A stretch of DNA of 53,868 nucleotides from Pseudomonadota bacterium (GTDB taxonomy: Bacteria > Pseudomonadota > Alphaproteobacteria > Rhizobiales > Hyphomicrobiaceae), in the NCBI GenBank assembly GCA_023423275.1, contig JAFAFW010000055.1, positions 1-53,868 on the forward strand. The letters run 5' to 3'. Positions 41,004-49,717 of this stretch are shown in pieces (position 1 is the stretch's first letter; each line of letters opens with the position of its first letter). The notes under the pieces are model-generated. The model did no database searches. It was given only the letters and a program-made list of their open reading frames with translations, and was not told the DNA's origin. The translations under genes and the position numbers were made by a program.

Positions 41004-42656
41004 ATGACCCTGCCAATGCCATTTGGCCCCCTCGAAACCTGGACGATCCGCACCATCGCGGAACAGCGGTTCGCGGACCTCGTGGACAAACCTTTCGTCA
41101 AACAGGTGGACGGCGAAGCCGAGAGCTACAAGACCTTCATCGGGCGCTCGTCCGCATTCGCGGGCGCCCTCTCCAACATCGGATTGAAAAAGGGCGACGC
41201 TCTCGGAATTCTCTGTCCGAGCAGCATCCCCGCGCTGCACGGCTGGATGGCTGCAGCGCTGATCGGCGTCGTCGACGTGACCGTGAATCCTAATTATCGC
41301 GGAGAGTTGCTGCGCCATCTGCTCACGGTTACTCAACCACGCGCCGTCATGGTCGAGTGCAGCCTGCTTCCTCAGTTGGCCGAGGTCGCAGATGCATGCA
41401 GCAACCTGACCCACCTCATTCTCGTCGGGCGCGACCCGACGCTGAACCTGTCCCGCTGGGGCAGCACGACCGTTCTGTTCTACGATGAACTCGTCGCCAA
41501 GCTTGCATCGGAACTCCCCGCGGCCGAGGTGGCCGTTTTCGATCCCGCCGCAGTGATGTTCACCTCCGGCACGACAGGCCCGTCGAAGGGCGTGGTCATG
41601 CCCAACACGCACGTCTGCAATATCGCCTATCAGGTCATCGTCAACACGCGCCTGACCGCAGACGACGTCTATTATTGCGCCCACCCGCTCAATCATATCG
41701 CCGGCAAATTCATGGGCGTCCTGGCCTCGTTCGCCATGGGCGCGCGCCTCGTGCTGGACAGGCGCTTCGAAGCCGGCCGCTGGCTCGATGTCGTACGCCG
41801 CGAAGGTGCGACGCTGAGCATTGCGCATGGCCCCATGGTCGAAATGATCCACGCGACGCCACGGACACCACGCGACACCGACCACGCCATGCGGCGCCTG
41901 ATGTGCTCGCCTCTGCCGAAGGCGATCGGCCCTGCGTTCGAGGAGAGGTTCGGACTGCGCGGAATCGAAATGTGGGGCATGACAGAGATCGGCTGCCCGT
42001 GCTGGACCTCCTATGAGGGAGAGCGTGCGGCCGGGTCATGCGGCAAAGTTATGAATGACTGGTACGACGTCAAAATTGTCTCTCCAGACACTGACCGCGA
42101 GCTGCCACATGGCGAAGTTGGAGAGATCGTCGTAAGGCCGCACCATCCTTGGACCATGATGTCCCAGTATATGGGAATGCCGGAGGAAACACTGGAAGCC
42201 TGGCGGAATCTCTGGTTCCACACCGGTGACGCCGCGCGGCGCGATGAGGCTGGAAACTTCTACATCGTCGACCGGATCAAGGATCGTATTCGCCGGCGTG
42301 CGGAGAACATCTCGTCCTACGACATCGAAGCCGCAGCCATGACGTTTCCGGGTCTCCGCGAGGTCGCGGCCGTCGGGGTCGCGTCGGGCATGCAATACGA
42401 TGACGACATCAAGCTCTGCGTGGTGCCGGAGCAAGCAATCGAGCCGATCGACCTGCTACGTCACCTTGCTGCAAACCTTCCGCACTTCATGGTGCCACGT
42501 TACATCGAAGTGCTGCAGGAACTCCCGCGCACCCCGACCAACAAGGTGCGCAAGCGCATGCTGCGCGACACCGGCATCAGCGATAATACGTGGGATCGAC
42601 AGAAAGCCGAGGTCTCGCTGCGGGATCTGATCGCGGAGACCAAGCGGCCGTCCTAG
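41004..42656 (+). CDS. AMP-forming acyl-CoA ligase (CaiC-like)
   Basis: The 550-residue protein is an adenylate-forming ligase. P-loop-like motif AVMFTSGTTGPSKGVVMPN, then MWGMTEIGCP (A5 region), WFHTGDAARRDEAGN, VDRIKDRIRRRAENISSYDI (A8) and the catalytic Lys in PTNKVRKRML. It activates a carboxylic acid to the CoA ester using ATP to AMP. Overall it resembles CaiC, the crotonobetaine/carnitine-CoA ligase, though the substrate cannot be read from sequence. It is convergent with the TetR gene and is probably the entry step for the pathway encoded at 43-49.5 kb. Confidence 0.88.
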   Translation: MTLPMPFGPLETWTIRTIAEQRFADLVDKPFVKQVDGEAESYKTFIGRSSAFAGALSNIGLKKGDALGILCPSSIPALHGWMAAALIGVVDVTVNPNYRGELLRHLLTVTQPRAVMVECSLLPQLAEVADACSNLTHLILVGRDPTLNLSRWGSTTVLFYDELVAKLASELPAAEVAVFDPAAVMFTSGTTGPSKGVVMPNTHVCNIAYQVIVNTRLTADDVYYCAHPLNHIAGKFMGVLASFAMGARLVLDRRFEAGRWLDVVRREGATLSIAHGPMVEMIHATPRTPRDTDHAMRRLMCSPLPKAIGPAFEERFGLRGIEMWGMTEIGCPCWTSYEGERAAGSCGKVMNDWYDVKIVSPDTDRELPHGEVGEIVVRPHHPWTMMSQYMGMPEETLEAWRNLWFHTGDAARRDEAGNFYIVDRIKDRIRRRAENISSYDIEAAAMTFPGLREVAAVGVASGMQYDDDIKLCVVPEQAIEPIDLLRHLAANLPHFMVPRYIEVLQELPRTPTNKVRKRMLRDTGISDNTWDRQKAEVSLRDLIAETKRPS

Positions 42657-42670
42657 ACGGCCACGCAACC

Positions 42671-43315
42671 TCAGGAACGGTATTTCGGCAGCAGGATGCC
42701 TTCCATGAAGGTCTGCCAAACCGTTTTCACGAATACCCGCCCGTTGATGCTGCCCCCGAGGCGGTGCCACTCCAGCATCATGCCTTCATAGGTCGCAACA
42801 ACCAGTGTCGCGAATTCCTTGGAGGGCATATCGGCGGCAAGTTCCCCCTTCTTCTTACCCGCATCGATGACGTCTTCGAGCGCCTGATAAATGCGCTGAT
42901 AGAGTTCGGCGACGCGGCGATCGGCAAGATCCGTGCTGTTGCGGCTTTCGATCGACATCTTGATCAGGCAGAGAAGCTCGTTTGGCCGGTCGATCCCTTG
43001 CTTGGATGTAAAACGAAAAAACGAAGCGATCTTCTGAGGCGCCGGGCGGTTGGTTTCATTGAGGTTGGCAATGAGCGGCTCGACAATGTTGGCTTCGGCG
43101 ATATCGAGCAGATGGAGGAGAAGATTTTCCTTGCTCTCGAAGTAAAAGAAGATCGCCCCCTTCGTCAGTCCAGCCGCTTCCGCGATCTCCTGCAGGCTGC
43201 AGGCATGATATCCTTTGGTGACGATCAGCCGGAACGCGGCCTGCGTGAGCCGGTTGACGCTCTCCTCGCGAAGTTGCGCCTTCTTGTTCACTTTGGCTGC
43301 CACGGCCTTGGCCAT
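42671..43315 (-). CDS. TetR-family regulator of the acyl-CoA cluster
   Basis: The 214-residue protein has an N-terminal TetR helix-turn-helix (SLQEIAEAAGLTKGAIFFYF, about 40-59) and an all-helical ligand domain with the pattern of acyl-CoA-responsive FadR-type TetRs. It is the last gene of the leftward cluster, with its own upstream gap (43316-43417) containing a 12-base palindrome CTGATATATCAG. Similar longer palindromes at 48227, 52822 and 40862 suggest it regulates the whole set, with an acyl-CoA intermediate as likely inducer (inference). Confidence 0.88.
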   Translation of the reverse strand: MAKAVAAKVNKKAQLREESVNRLTQAAFRLIVTKGYHACSLQEIAEAAGLTKGAIFFYFESKENLLLHLLDIAEANIVEPLIANLNETNRPAPQKIASFFRFTSKQGIDRPNELLCLIKMSIESRNSTDLADRRVAELYQRIYQALEDVIDAGKKKGELAADMPSKEFATLVVATYEGMMLEWHRLGGSINGRVFVKTVWQTFMEGILLPKYRS

Positions 43316-43366
43316 TCCGTCTTACCTCAAAGAAAGTTCAAGCCGGTCCCGCATCACATCGAACAA

Positions 43367-43378
43367 CTGATATATCAG
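43367..43378. promoter_or_regulatory. Candidate autoregulatory TetR operator
   Basis: CTGATATATCAG is a perfect palindrome about 55 bases before the TetR start. With one more base each side it reads ACTGA-TATA-TCAGA, matching the ACTGA-N4-TCAGT core of the site at 48227-48246. Confidence 0.45.
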
Positions 43379-43417
43379 ATAAGGTTTCAGAATCCGACGT
43401 CCACAGATATCAGGCGA

Positions 43418-44545
43418 CTACAAAGGCGGCCACGACAATCCGGCAATCCCCTGCTTGGATTTTGCGGCGGCGATCTCCACCTCCGATAGGCCAATGCTTC
43501 CCAGCACCTCCTCCGTACGGTCCGTCAAGTCGACGACGGCCGCATTCGACGATGTCGCCTGCATGACCGGTGCGCGCGCGACGTTATCCCTGGTGAAGTC
43601 AGGATGTCGGGCCCGGTTATGGGGATGATCTATGGCTTCCTGCGGATCGAGAACCGGAGTCACGCAGGCGTCCTTGCCTGCGAAACAAGCCGCCCAGTCG
43701 TCACGCGTGCGCGTCAGAAATGTCGCGTTGAAGCGTTCCGTCATCGAGCCCCATACGGCGCGATCGAGATGCGGGGGCGGGCTATCCTCATAGCCAAGGC
43801 CGGCCCAAAGATTCTCGAAGAACTTGCGTTCGAGCGCCCCCACGGCGATGAATTTTCCGTCCTTGCACTGATAGCATCGGTAGTACGGCGCCGTTCCCGC
43901 AACCAGCCCGTCCCCGCGCGCAGCCAGAACAGGATGCCCCCAATCCGGGTAATGCATGGCCATCAGCGACAGGCAGCCATCGACCATGGCCGCATCAATG
44001 TATTGTCCCTGCCCGGTCTTCTCACGCTCATAGAGGGCCGTCAGAATGCCGATAGTCGCGAACAGGCTTCCGCCAGCGAAGTCCGCCAGCAGATTCAGGG
44101 GAACGACAGGCGGCGCATCGACTGGTCCCACCGCTCCGATCGCGCCCGACAGTGCCACGTAGTTGATGTCGTGGCCGGCCTCCTGAGCCAGCGGGCCGTC
44201 CTGGCCATAGCCCGTCAGCGAACAGTAGACGAGGCGCGGATTGATGGCCTTCAGCGTTTCGTAGTCGATGCCGAGGCGCGACGTAACACCGGGACGATAG
44301 CCTTCGACCACGACATCCGCGGATTCGACAAGGCGGTAAAACGCCTTGCGGCCCTCGTCTTTTTTCAAGTCGAGATTGATGACCTTCTTCCCGCGCATAA
44401 AGGCTGGAATTGGCAAACTGCCCGCACCGCCGCCCACGGCAACGACGTCCGCTCCCATATCCGCAAGCAGCATCGTGCAGTATGGCCCCGGTGCCAGCCG
44501 CGAAAGGTCAAGCACGCGACTGCCATGGAGTCCGCGGCGCATCAT
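43418..44545 (-). CDS. Alpha-methylacyl-CoA racemase-like protein (CaiB/Frc family)
   Basis: The 375-residue protein belongs to the CaiB/BaiF family, but keeps the racemase catalytic set rather than the single transferase Asp: His125-Asp126 in AGHDINYVALSGAIG, Asp155 in NLLADFAGGS and Glu239 in GALERKFF. These align with His126/Asp127/Asp156/Glu241 of mycobacterial alpha-methylacyl-CoA racemase. It should invert the alpha-methyl centre of an acyl-CoA, implying a 2-methyl-branched intermediate in this pathway. It follows the iron alcohol dehydrogenase gene after 2 bases. Confidence 0.85.
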   Translation of the reverse strand: MMRRGLHGSRVLDLSRLAPGPYCTMLLADMGADVVAVGGGAGSLPIPAFMRGKKVINLDLKKDEGRKAFYRLVESADVVVEGYRPGVTSRLGIDYETLKAINPRLVYCSLTGYGQDGPLAQEAGHDINYVALSGAIGAVGPVDAPPVVPLNLLADFAGGSLFATIGILTALYEREKTGQGQYIDAAMVDGCLSLMAMHYPDWGHPVLAARGDGLVAGTAPYYRCYQCKDGKFIAVGALERKFFENLWAGLGYEDSPPPHLDRAVWGSMTERFNATFLTRTRDDWAACFAGKDACVTPVLDPQEAIDHPHNRARHPDFTRDNVARAPVMQATSSNAAVVDLTDRTEEVLGSIGLSEVEIAAAKSKQGIAGLSWPPL

Positions 44546-44547
44546 CG

Positions 44548-45687
44548 TTACACTCCCTTCATCGCGGCGTGGAACAGCGCCTCGTAGTCAGCCGCAGTCA
44601 CCGGACGCGCATTGCTCGCCGTCGAATGATCAGCCAGCGCGCGTTCGATCATCGTCGGGAAGCAGTCAGCCTGCACGCCCATGGCTGCCAGGCTCGACGG
44701 CAATCCGAGATCGCGGGACAGCTCGGCAATCGCGTCTCCCAGGTTCGCCCCTTCGGGCAGTCCCATGGCTTCACGGAGAGCGACGTATTTCTCCTTCGCG
44801 TGGCTTTCGTTGAACGCCAATACCGAAGGAAGAATGACGGCATTGAGCGTGCCGTGATGCAGACGGGGTGACTTGAGACCACCCAAGGCATGAGACATGC
44901 CGTGCACCGCGCCAAGCCCCTTCTGGAACGTCATGCCGCCTTCCAGGGACGCCATCATCATCTGCTTGCGCGCTTCACGATCCTGTCCGTCCTTGAACGC
45001 GCGGCGCAGGAATGTCATCGCCCGCTTCAAACCATCGAGCGCAATGGCTTCCGCCGGAGCATTGTCACGCGGGCTGAGATAGGTCTCGATGCAATGCGTA
45101 ACAGCGTCCATTCCGGTCGCCGCGGTGAGATAAGGCGGCAGCCCCAGTGTCAGATCCGGATCGCAGATGGCCACTTCCGGGATCATGTGAGGCGACAGGA
45201 AACCCAGCTTACGGCCATCGTTGAGCGTGATCAGCGCGGCGCGCCCGACTTCACTGCCCGTGCCCGACGTCGTGGGAAGAGCGATCACCGGCGGCTTGTC
45301 GCGCGTGATCTTGTTCAAGCCTCCGAGGATGACGGCATACTGCTCCAGCGGCTCGGCATGGGTGACGAGCAATGATACGGCCTTGGCCAGATCCAGCGAT
45401 GATCCCCCACCAACGGCAACGATAGAATCGCACTCGTTCTGGCGAAACATATCGCGCGCGTCGAGAACCGCAGCTTCGTCGGGATTCTCCGGCGTCCCAT
45501 CATAGACCGGAACGTTGGCGGGAAGCTTGCCGCCTTCGCGCACCTTGTCGATCAGCCCCGCGTTGACGATCCCCTTGTCAGTGACGATCAGCGGACGCGA
45601 AACGCCCAGCAGCTTCAGCTCTTCCGCCAAAAGACCAACGGCGCCGGGATCGAACTGAATGCGGGTGAGATAGGTAATCAGGCTCAT
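44548..45687 (-). CDS. Iron-containing alcohol dehydrogenase
   Basis: The 379-residue protein is a group III alcohol dehydrogenase: the NAD motif GGGSSLDLAKA, then PTTSGTGSEV and metal ligands in GMDAVTHCIETYLS and KGLGAVHGMSHALGG, plus HHGTLNAVILP. It interconverts an alcohol or hydroxyacid and its carbonyl (4-hydroxybutyrate and 1,3-propanediol dehydrogenases are relatives). Its ATG overlaps the acyl-CoA dehydrogenase stop by 4 bases, so the two are translationally coupled. Confidence 0.9.
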   Translation of the reverse strand: MSLITYLTRIQFDPGAVGLLAEELKLLGVSRPLIVTDKGIVNAGLIDKVREGGKLPANVPVYDGTPENPDEAAVLDARDMFRQNECDSIVAVGGGSSLDLAKAVSLLVTHAEPLEQYAVILGGLNKITRDKPPVIALPTTSGTGSEVGRAALITLNDGRKLGFLSPHMIPEVAICDPDLTLGLPPYLTAATGMDAVTHCIETYLSPRDNAPAEAIALDGLKRAMTFLRRAFKDGQDREARKQMMMASLEGGMTFQKGLGAVHGMSHALGGLKSPRLHHGTLNAVILPSVLAFNESHAKEKYVALREAMGLPEGANLGDAIAELSRDLGLPSSLAAMGVQADCFPTMIERALADHSTASNARPVTAADYEALFHAAMKGV

Positions 45688-46820
45688 GAGCGGTTCTCCG
45701 CGTGGGCATAGACATTTTTGGCGATGATCAGGCGCTGGATTTCGTTAGCGCCTTCGTAAATCTGCGTGATCTTGGCGTCACGCATCATACGCTCCACGGG
45801 GAAGTCGGCCAGGTAGCCGGCACCACCGTGGAGCTGCACCGCAGTCGTGGTCGAACGCATGGCGGTGTCGCTGCAGAACAGCTTGGCCATGGAAGCGAGG
45901 GAACGGGCTGCCGCTTCGCCGTTGTCGATTGCCTCGGCGGCGCGATACAGCAGCGCACGGCCGGCTTCGGTCTCCGTCGCCATATCGGCGACCATGCCGC
46001 GCACCATCTGCAGACGGGAAATCGTCTCCCCGAACTGCTCGCGCTCGGACGTGTACTTCACCGTTTGATCCAGAGCGCCTTGAGAAATGCCGAGGGCCTG
46101 CGCGCCGATGAGCACGCGCGTCCAGGTCAGTGAATCGGTAATGTAGCGATAACCCTGGTCCGGCTCGCCAATCACGCGATGCTCCGGCAGACGGCAGTTC
46201 TCGAATATGACGTCGGCCGTCGGACTGCCCTTGATGCCCATCTTCGTTTCGCGGGCGCCCAGCGACAAGCCGGGATCGTCTTTGTGGACCGAGAACAATC
46301 CCAGCGTCTTTTCGCCGGTGCGCGCCAGGACGGTGTACCAGTCCGAGCGTGTCGCATTGCTGATGAAGCGCTTGCGGCCATTCAGGACCCATCCGCCATC
46401 GACCTTCTCGGCCCTGGTTTTCAACGCGAACAGATTTGAGCCGCCATCCGGCTCCGTCAGACAGATGGACGCCACGGTGTCGCCGCTCATGGCCGGGCGG
46501 ATCACGTCATCGACAAGCCGGGACGAACCATGCTTGGCGACCGGCACGAGCCCTGCCCAGATCACCATCAGTGTCACGGATGATGTTGCGCAGACGCGTC
46601 CGAGCTCTTCGAGCGCAATGGCTTGAGACAGCACATCACCGCCCTGCCCTCCACAGCTTTCCGGGAAAGCAAGCGACACGAGGGACAATTCCTTGAAGGC
46701 CTGGAGGGACTCCTCCGGGAACCGGGCCTGCCGATCGTAGTCGGCGGCATGCTTCTCGATCTTGCTGACCGCAAGCCTCCGGACACCGTCTCGAAAGGCT
46801 TCGTAACTTTCCCGGTCCAT
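45684..46820 (-). CDS. Acyl-CoA dehydrogenase
   Basis: The 378-residue flavoprotein introduces a 2,3-double bond in an acyl-CoA. FAD and substrate motifs ICLTEPDGGSN and FISNATRSDWY are present, and the catalytic Glu lies in IYEGANEIQRL near the C-terminus. Its size and middle-domain match short/branched-chain acyl-CoA dehydrogenases or CaiA-like reductases. The start at 46820 has AGGAGGAT immediately upstream. It sits in the same leftward run as MaoC and crotonase. Confidence 0.93.
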   Translation of the reverse strand: MDRESYEAFRDGVRRLAVSKIEKHAADYDRQARFPEESLQAFKELSLVSLAFPESCGGQGGDVLSQAIALEELGRVCATSSVTLMVIWAGLVPVAKHGSSRLVDDVIRPAMSGDTVASICLTEPDGGSNLFALKTRAEKVDGGWVLNGRKRFISNATRSDWYTVLARTGEKTLGLFSVHKDDPGLSLGARETKMGIKGSPTADVIFENCRLPEHRVIGEPDQGYRYITDSLTWTRVLIGAQALGISQGALDQTVKYTSEREQFGETISRLQMVRGMVADMATETEAGRALLYRAAEAIDNGEAAARSLASMAKLFCSDTAMRSTTTAVQLHGGAGYLADFPVERMMRDAKITQIYEGANEIQRLIIAKNVYAHAENRS

Positions 46821-46867
46821 CTGCGATCCTCCTTGTCGATTTGCGGCGCTACGGCGCCGATGAGCGT

Positions 46868-47314
46868 TCAGGACTTGCGAAAGTGAATGGTATTGCGTCC
46901 GACAGCGACGAGTTGCCCGTTCTGGTTCACAAGCTCCGCATCCCCGAAGACATTGTTCTTGGCCGGATCGCAGCCGCTGATCTTGAACGTGATGGTCAGC
47001 CGGTCACCGACGCGGACAGAATTCAAAAAGCGTACGCGATCATAACCGTAGGACACCGCGGAACGATTGACCTGCTCCAGAAAGCGGCATGAGGCGCCAG
47101 CGATCAATCCGACCAGCATCGATCCCTGTGCCACACATCCCCCAAGGCCCTGCGCCTCCGCATAGGCCTGATCGGTGTGGTTCGGATGGTCGTCTCCCGT
47201 GATTGTCGCGAACCCCGTAAGATCCTCCGCTCCAATCGTTTTCACCATTTTAGCTTCGGTTCCGACCAGCGTTTCGACGGACCAATCGGCAGGGTTGCCT
47301 TTGCTGATTTCCAT
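46868..47314 (-). CDS. MaoC-like (R)-specific enoyl-CoA hydratase
   Basis: The 148-residue hot-dog-fold protein has the catalytic Asp/His pair in TITGDDHPNHTDQAYA (Asp41/His46) and AQGSMLVGLIAG, matching PhaJ/MaoC hydratases. It hydrates a trans-2-enoyl-CoA to the (R)-3-hydroxy form. It coexists with a crotonase-type hydratase in the same operon, so the two may act on different intermediates or give opposite stereochemistry. Confidence 0.88.
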   Translation of the reverse strand: MEISKGNPADWSVETLVGTEAKMVKTIGAEDLTGFATITGDDHPNHTDQAYAEAQGLGGCVAQGSMLVGLIAGASCRFLEQVNRSAVSYGYDRVRFLNSVRVGDRLTITFKISGCDPAKNNVFGDAELVNQNGQLVAVGRNTIHFRKS

Positions 47315-47355
47315 GGGATCGCTCTCAATTGCTTCGTGTGATTTCCGCCCGTCAA

Positions 47356-48126
47356 TCAGCCACTCTTCTTGGTCGAAAATCCCGCCTGAAGCCCTTCAAA
47401 TGCGGCCTGCGCGTGCGGCAATCCGAAATTCAAACCATACAGGGCGGCTTCGAGAACCATGCCATCATCCTGGCTGCCGGCATCCGTCTGCGCGAGGCGC
47501 TTGGCGAACTCGAGGGCAACCGGCTCCTTGTCGGCAAACAAAGCCGCGAACTCCTGCGTCTGCTCCCAAAGGCTCTCTGGGGGAGCAATCCGATTGATGA
47601 AACCGAAGCGCTCGCACTCCCGGCTGCCGTAATGTTTCCCACTCCAAAGCATTTCCTTGGCATAGCACGGCAGCATCTTGCGCATCGCAAGTTGCGTCCC
47701 GCCCCAACCCGGGAACGTCGCAAGGCGAATCTCGGGAAAGCCGAATCGCGCGGTTTCGCTTGCGACGATGAAATCGCTGGACAGCGCCAATTCAAATCCG
47801 CCGCCAAGTGCGTAGCCGTTCACCATTGCAATGGTCGGTTTCGGTGCAGCCGCCACGCGCTGAAAGAAGACCTGACCGGAGCGCGTGATGCGATAAGCTT
47901 TCAGCGGATCGGCGCCCGCCATGTCGGCAACATCCATGCCCGCAACGAAAGCCTTATGCCCAGCCCCGGTGAACACGATGACACGAACAGCATCATTGGC
48001 AACGGCCTCATCCAGCGCAGCACCGAGCCTGTCGAAAACCTCAAAGCTCAGCGCGTTGAGCTTTTCCGGACGATTGATGGTGATGAGCTGGATCGGACCA
48101 TGGGCTCCCGATGTGACAATAGCCAT
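47356..48126 (-). CDS. Enoyl-CoA hydratase/isomerase (crotonase family)
   Basis: The 256-residue protein has the crotonase oxyanion-hole segments GHKAFVAGMDVADM and NGYALGGGFELAL, with Glu112 and Glu132 (in FPEIRLATFPGWGGTQ) at the two catalytic positions, so hydratase activity is likely. The ATG at 48126 was preferred over a frame extending across the divergent promoter. It is the promoter-proximal gene of the leftward operon, about 100 bases from the palindrome at 48227. Confidence 0.9.
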   Translation of the reverse strand: MAIVTSGAHGPIQLITINRPEKLNALSFEVFDRLGAALDEAVANDAVRVIVFTGAGHKAFVAGMDVADMAGADPLKAYRITRSGQVFFQRVAAAPKPTIAMVNGYALGGGFELALSSDFIVASETARFGFPEIRLATFPGWGGTQLAMRKMLPCYAKEMLWSGKHYGSRECERFGFINRIAPPESLWEQTQEFAALFADKEPVALEFAKRLAQTDAGSQDDGMVLEAALYGLNFGLPHAQAAFEGLQAGFSTKKSG

Positions 48127-48226
48127 TGTTTCCCGTCGCGTTTTTTGTTGAAACTCAGGCCTTGATGCAGTTGGTTTTCGGCATCCGGAAGGAGACTTTA
48201 CCCTCCAGCCCCGAGCTTGACAATTA

Positions 48227-48246
48227 AATACTGATCGGTCAGTATT
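48227..48246. promoter_or_regulatory. Strong TetR-type operator in the divergent promoter
   Basis: AATACTGA-TCGG-TCAGTATT is a palindrome with 8-base arms and an almost symmetric 4-base centre. It sits between the divergent crotonase-led operon and the CaiB-type gene, where one bound repressor could control both. Confidence 0.7.
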
Positions 48247-48325
48247 TTTTCGCATGCCCGAGGCTGCGGTTCCAACGACGCAACTGCTTCAACGCATGAA
48301 ATCTCTATCGACGAGGGGAAACGGT

Positions 48326-49516
48326 ATGACACCGCTGAGTGGGGTCCGGGTTGTCAGCTTCAATCACTTTCTTATGGGACCTGCGGGGGTTCAATATCTC
48401 GCCGATCTTGGCGCCGATGTCATTACGGTCGAGCCGCTGAAGGGAGCGTTTCAGCGGAGCTGGGGTGGGCACGGATCGAAGCGCGTGGATGGCGAGTCCA
48501 TGCTGTTTCTCGCGCATAACCGGAACAAGCGGAGCCTTGCCCTGGATCTCAAAAATCCCAAAGGACTTGAGATCGCCAAGGCACTTATCGCGCGCGCCGA
48601 TATCGTGGCGGAGAATTTCCGTCCTGGCGTCATGGAGTCATTGGGTATCGGATTTGAGGACTGCAAAAAATTCAAACCCGACATTATCTTTGCGTCCGGC
48701 TCCGGCTTCGGCGCGGACGGCCCATACGTCGACAAACCGGGGCAGGATCTGATCATCCAAGCGATGTCCGGTCTCGCCATGATCACAGGATCGCAACAGC
48801 ACGGGCCAAGGGCGATCGGCGTTTCAGCGGTCGACCATCATGCCGGCGCGCTCTATTTCGCCGGCATGGTCACAGCGCTCTTACATAAGCAACGGACGGG
48901 CGAGGGCATGAAGGTCGACGTCAGCCTTCTTTCCGCGGCTCTCAACCTGCAGACGGAATCCATCACCTGTTACGCCAATGGTGAGAAGCCTGACGATATT
49001 CGCCAGCCCTACCCGATAGGCGCCTGGTATTTCGAAGCGCCATACGGCGTTTATCCGACCAAAGATAGCCATATCGCCATCTCCCTCGGTTCACTACCCG
49101 CCTTGCAACGGCTCGTCGGCATTCCCGAGGCAGACGTCCTGAGCGACGACGTCTCGTTTACGCAACGCGAGAAAGCGGCTCAGCAGATCATGGATCGGCT
49201 TGTGGAGAAAACGACTGAGGACTGGGTGGCTCTGTTTACGGAAAACAAGATCTGGCATTCGGCTGTGAATGACTATGAAGCCGTGTTCAAGGATCCGCAG
49301 GTTCAGCATACCAAGGGCATCGTGACGGTCGACGGCAGCCGCGGCACGCCGCTGACATTCGTCAATCACCCCATTCGCTACAACGGCATCGCTCCGGAAA
49401 TCAGATTCCCACCGCAGCCGCTCGGTATGCAAACCGCGGAGATCCTCAAGGAACTTGATTATTCCGAGGATGCGATCGAGGAACTCGTCACGACCAAAGT
49501 TGTGGGAAAGCAGTAA
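48326..49516 (+). CDS. Class III (CaiB/BaiF) CoA-transferase
   Basis: The 396-residue protein has the family N-terminus SGVRVVSFNHFLMGPAGVQY and the catalytic Asp170 in GVSAVDHHAGALYFAGMVTA, as in formyl-CoA and carnitine CoA-transferases. The racemase His/Asp pair is absent (PGQDLIIQAMSG), so it should be a true transferase. The ATG at 48326 follows AGGGGAAACGG and was preferred to an upstream in-frame ATG that would lie just beside the operator. It is divergent from the rest of the cluster and probably recycles CoA between an acyl-CoA product and the incoming acid. Confidence 0.9.
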   Translation: MTPLSGVRVVSFNHFLMGPAGVQYLADLGADVITVEPLKGAFQRSWGGHGSKRVDGESMLFLAHNRNKRSLALDLKNPKGLEIAKALIARADIVAENFRPGVMESLGIGFEDCKKFKPDIIFASGSGFGADGPYVDKPGQDLIIQAMSGLAMITGSQQHGPRAIGVSAVDHHAGALYFAGMVTALLHKQRTGEGMKVDVSLLSAALNLQTESITCYANGEKPDDIRQPYPIGAWYFEAPYGVYPTKDSHIAISLGSLPALQRLVGIPEADVLSDDVSFTQREKAAQQIMDRLVEKTTEDWVALFTENKIWHSAVNDYEAVFKDPQVQHTKGIVTVDGSRGTPLTFVNHPIRYNGIAPEIRFPPQPLGMQTAEILKELDYSEDAIEELVTTKVVGKQ

Positions 49517-49545
49517 GCGAACAAAGCGCTATCACCGACGCCACT

Positions 49546-49577
49546 TTCCCGGGGTCAGCGATCCCGGGAATTTTTTT
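49546..49577 (+). terminator. Intrinsic terminator after the CoA-transferase
   Basis: TTCCCGGG (49546-49553) and CCCGGGAA (49563-49570) form a perfect 8-base-pair stem with a 9-base loop, followed by seven T residues. This is the clearest rho-independent terminator in the window. Confidence 0.9.
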
Positions 49578-49653
49578 ATCTGTTATCGCGGCTGAAGCGC
49601 AGCAGAGAGCCAAGGCAGAGGCCATAGAAATCACACCCAGGCCTCCGGGGCAC

Positions 49654-49717
49654 TTCGCTCACGCGAAATTCCGGGACGACAACAGGACGTTCCCGAGTGA
49701 ATCGGAGCGGCTCTAGA
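49654..49717. repeat. Repeat copy overlapping the dctM stop codon
   Basis: The element from TTCGCTCACGCG through CCGGGACGACAACAGGACGT to CTCTAGA closely matches 9775-9840. The dctM stop (TAG on the minus strand) lies inside the shared CTCTAGA end, as the TerC stop does at the other copy. Confidence 0.75.
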
